Shown one piece after another: positions 5,550 through 7,523 of a stretch of 7,523 bases of DNA; within the stretch, counting starts at the first letter, position 1, and the number at the start of each line of letters is the position of its first letter. A model generated the notes under the pieces. That model was given only the letters and a program-made list of their open reading frames with translations. It had not been told where the DNA came from and made no database searches. The stretch lies in NCBI GenBank assembly GCA_031290815.1, contig JAISLO010000219.1:1-7523 (forward strand). The letters run 5' to 3'. This stretch comes from Synergistaceae bacterium (GTDB lineage: Bacteria; Synergistota; Synergistia; Synergistales; Synergistaceae). The translations under genes were made by a program, and so were the position numbers.

Positions 5550-6997
5550 GGCTCGTCTCCCGTTTCCTCTCCGTGATCACGGTCGCGACGACTCTCGCGA
5601 TGTCGCTGCCCATCCTCATGGCCGCGTGGAGCGGAGACGGCGGGTTCAAGCCGCTCATCATGGCTTTCGCCGCCGGGATGTGCGCGAGCGCGTGCCTTGC
5701 CTTCGCCGGCCGGGGCGAGTCAATCTCAGACATGAGCGCGAGGGACGCCGTTCTCTCCGTGGTCGTCTCCTGGCTTGCGGCGTCGGCTCTGACCTCGCTC
5801 CCCTATATATTCTCGGGCGCGGCTCCAACCGTGCTCGACGCGCTTTTCGAGGGCGTGTCGGGTTTCACCACCACCGGGGCCAGCGTCATCGCAAACCTCG
5901 ATTCCGTGCCGAAGAGCATAAGGCTCTGGAGGAGCTTCTCAGAGTGGATAGGCGGGCTTGGTATAATAGTTCTGGTGCTGGCGCTGCTGCCCTCCGCCGG
6001 CGCGTCGGGCGCTGGCATGTGGCTCTACAAGGCGGAACTGTCCTCGCCGGTTCACGAGCGCATGACCCCCAGGATTCAGCAGACCGCCGTCATCCTATGG
6101 AAAACATACATCGCGCTAACGGCCGCGCAGATCTTTTTTCTAATGCTAAACGGGCTGGACCTGTACGACTCAGCCACCCTGGCCTTCAGCACGATATCCA
6201 CCGGCGGTTTCTCACCGTACAGCGATAACGTCGGCCACTTCAACGGCAACGGCGTCAAGTGGGTCACGGCCGTCTTTCTCTTCCTCTCCGGCATCAATCT
6301 CACGCTCTACCACGTCCTGATCGTGGGAAGAAGCCCGTCCAGGGTGTGGAAAAGCCCTGAGACCAGGTTCTACGTCGCGCTTTTTCTCGCGTTCGGCGCG
6401 TCGGTTTCGATCATACTGTACTCCGGCGGTGTATTTCAGTCCGTCAGGACATCGCTGCTGGAGGGCTTTTTTTATTCGATCAGCATGATTTCAACCTGCG
6501 GATTCTTTATAAGCGACTATGGAACGTGGCCGGCTGTCGCGCGATTTCTAATGATGGTAATGGCGTTCTGCGGCGGGTGCGCCATATCTACAACCGGCGG
6601 GCTCAAGTGCGTCAGGGTCGTGGTGATAATAAAACACGTCCATGGCGAGTTCACCCGCCTGCTGCATCAGAGCGCAGTCGTCCCGACCAGGCTGGGGGGC
6701 GGCGCGGTCGACGCGGAAGTCGTCTCGGCCTGCTTCGCGTACCTGTCGGCGTACATGGCAGCACTTCTCGGCGGATTCGTGCTCCTGACCATGCTGGGAG
6801 ACGACCCTACGGCCGCTCTGTCCAGAGCTGCCGCTATGATCAGCAACACCGGCCCTGGATTCGAGATAGGGCGTTCCGGCGGGCCTTTGCCGGGCGGCGC
6901 CGGGGTCAAGCTCGTGAGCATGGTCCTCATGCTCTGCGGCAGACTGGAGATCTTCACCCTGCTGATCATCTTCACCCCCCGATTCTGGCGGCGCTGA
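5546..6997 (+). CDS. trkH: TrkH family potassium uptake channel subunit (second, divergent copy)
   Basis: A 483-residue TrkH-type membrane channel subunit, a paralogue of the gene upstream of trkA. The two align without gaps over long stretches, with filter loops 2, 3 and 4 at identical residue numbers. Filter loops: SGFTTTGA (105-112), STGGFSP (218-224), STCGF (316-320) and NTGPGFE (434-440). Loop 3 has Cys318 directly before the filter glycine, where the first copy has Thr. The gating loop GGCAISTTGGLK (343-354) has Ile347 where the first copy has Gly, but keeps Lys354. Other blocks such as YKAE (161-164), LMLCGRLE (461-468) and the C-terminal PRFW are shared. The start is GTG at 5546 inside a GTGA overlap with trkA, with only a weak GGGGTGG (5532-5538), so translation probably depends on coupling to trkA. 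No frameshift or stop disrupts it. It could be a second channel with different properties or a partner in a mixed dimer. Confidence 0.93.
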   Translation: MRLVSRFLSVITVATTLAMSLPILMAAWSGDGGFKPLIMAFAAGMCASACLAFAGRGESISDMSARDAVLSVVVSWLAASALTSLPYIFSGAAPTVLDALFEGVSGFTTTGASVIANLDSVPKSIRLWRSFSEWIGGLGIIVLVLALLPSAGASGAGMWLYKAELSSPVHERMTPRIQQTAVILWKTYIALTAAQIFFLMLNGLDLYDSATLAFSTISTGGFSPYSDNVGHFNGNGVKWVTAVFLFLSGINLTLYHVLIVGRSPSRVWKSPETRFYVALFLAFGASVSIILYSGGVFQSVRTSLLEGFFYSISMISTCGFFISDYGTWPAVARFLMMVMAFCGGCAISTTGGLKCVRVVVIIKHVHGEFTRLLHQSAVVPTRLGGGAVDAEVVSACFAYLSAYMAALLGGFVLLTMLGDDPTAALSRAAAMISNTGPGFEIGRSGGPLPGGAGVKLVSMVLMLCGRLEIFTLLIIFTPRFWRR

Positions 6998-7066
6998 TGG
7001 CAGAGAACGATCTTAGGCCGGCATGGCAAAGCAACGGCTGTTCAGCAGAGTCATGTGTTATAAGAT
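6998..7066. other. Short convergent spacer without a clear terminator
   Basis: These 69 nt separate the ends of the Trk operon and of the minus-strand iron-sulfur gene. I see no stem followed by a T run on either strand. The only symmetry is a 7-bp inverted repeat, GATCTTA (7009-7015) with TAAGATC (7061-7067), whose 45-nt loop makes it a poor terminator. Confidence 0.5.
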
Positions 7067-7523
7067 CTAGGGTTTGCGCGGAGACCGCCCCTGGCAGGGA
7101 ACTCCGACCTGGCACTTCCCGCAGCCGTATCGCGGCGCAAACTTTTTTTTGATGCCGTCCACAAACTCGACGCATATCTGATGGCTCTTGCCGTTCTCGA
7201 TCGTGATGGCCTTGGCGGGACATCTCCTGACGCAGGCCCCGCACATCACGCAATATTCATACACGCCGTCATATTCTCGCATCGTCGGCGCAAGCTCCAG
7301 CGTTGTAACGACGCTGCCGAATCTTCCAGCGATCCCCGTCTTTGTTATGAGCCCCTTCGAGAGGCCGAACGTGCCCAGACCGCAGGCATAGGCGACGTGA
7401 CGCTCGGACCAGACGCTTGTAAATGACCTGCCCGGAAGTTTTTTTGGGTCGGGCCTCCTCACAGACACGAAGCGACTGTCCAAAATCGGCGCCAATGACG
7501 GATACCCAGCTCTCTCAAGTTCG
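7067..7523 (-). CDS. 4Fe-4S iron-sulfur protein, QueG (epoxyqueuosine reductase)-like, C-terminal part
   Basis: The last 151 codons of a minus-strand gene whose 5' part lies beyond the right edge; numbering here is from the first full codon at 7522. The segment VAYACGLGTFGLSKGL (about 43-58), then an IAGRFGSVVTTLEL block (about 64-77), resembles the substrate/cofactor region of QueG and its relatives. It is followed by a ferredoxin cluster CVMCGACVRRCP (Cys 91, 94, 97, 101). A second cysteine group, C117 and then YGCGKCQVGVPC (Cys 134, 137, 143), could ligate another cluster, as in the two-cluster QueG family, but with non-ferredoxin spacing. Known relatives are cytosolic redox proteins; true QueG uses cobalamin to finish queuosine in tRNA. 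The short C-terminus, lacking HEAT-like repeats, suggests a QueG-like paralogue of unknown substrate rather than QueG itself. The frame remains open to the edge, so a TTG at 7495 need not be the start. It ends in TAG at 7069-7067. Confidence 0.85.
   Translation of the reverse strand, partial: ELERAGYPSLAPILDSRFVSVRRPDPKKLPGRSFTSVWSERHVAYACGLGTFGLSKGLITKTGIAGRFGSVVTTLELAPTMREYDGVYEYCVMCGACVRRCPAKAITIENGKSHQICVEFVDGIKKKFAPRYGCGKCQVGVPCQGRSPRKP

Noticed and set aside
7009..7067. Inverted repeat GATCTTA / TAAGATC in the convergent spacer as a terminator or recombination site
   Set aside because: Only 7 AT-rich bp around a 45-nt loop, with no T run on either strand; such a match can arise by chance.

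Overview
The window is a compact, gene-dense bacterial segment. It carries a near-consensus sigma-70-type promoter, Shine-Dalgarno sites, a TPP riboswitch and overlapping genes. GC content is high from about position 1080 onward; one 60-base line of the potassium block counts to 65% G+C. AGG arginine and ATA isoleucine codons are common there. A thiW-type thiamine gene, a TPP riboswitch and a Trk potassium system together would fit an anaerobic lineage such as Synergistota or a GC-rich Firmicute. That placement is inference, because no taxonomic marker lies in the window.

Layout. (1) Positions 1-21 may hold the first codons of a minus-strand gene running off the left edge. (2) 76-894, minus: a complete ADP-ribosylglycohydrolase (DraG/MacroD-independent type), visibly less GC-rich than the rest. 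(3) 895-1345: a divergent control region with candidate minus-strand promoters, a near-perfect plus-strand promoter, a TPP (THI-box) riboswitch and a long hairpin-rich leader. (4) 1346-2532, plus: thiE and thiW, overlapping by 4 nt, a two-gene thiamine operon under the riboswitch. (5) 2533-2690: a spacer with a candidate extended -10 promoter. (6) 2691-6997, plus: a three-gene potassium-uptake operon in the unusual order trkH-trkA-trkH. All three genes use non-ATG starts, with a 12-nt gap at the first junction and a GTGA overlap at the second. (7) 7067 to the right edge, minus: the C-terminal part of an iron-sulfur protein related to QueG (epoxyqueuosine reductase), convergent with the Trk operon.

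How the genes work together. ThiW is the predicted thiazole-precursor S component of an energy-coupling-factor transporter, and ThiE joins thiazole phosphate to the pyrimidine pyrophosphate to make thiamine phosphate. With the TPP riboswitch this reads as a feedback-controlled thiazole salvage module; the thiazole kinase and pyrimidine kinase must lie elsewhere. In the Trk operon one cytosolic nucleotide-binding regulator (TrkA) sits between two different membrane channel subunits. The second subunit has altered residues in the third selectivity-filter loop and in the intramembrane gating loop, so the two may differ in ion selectivity, gating or affinity, or may form mixed dimers.

No mobile element, CRISPR array, tRNA or rRNA was seen. 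Nothing here is clearly a wholly new system. The most interesting points are the bracketed trkH-trkA-trkH arrangement with its divergent second channel, and the structure of the thiE leader.
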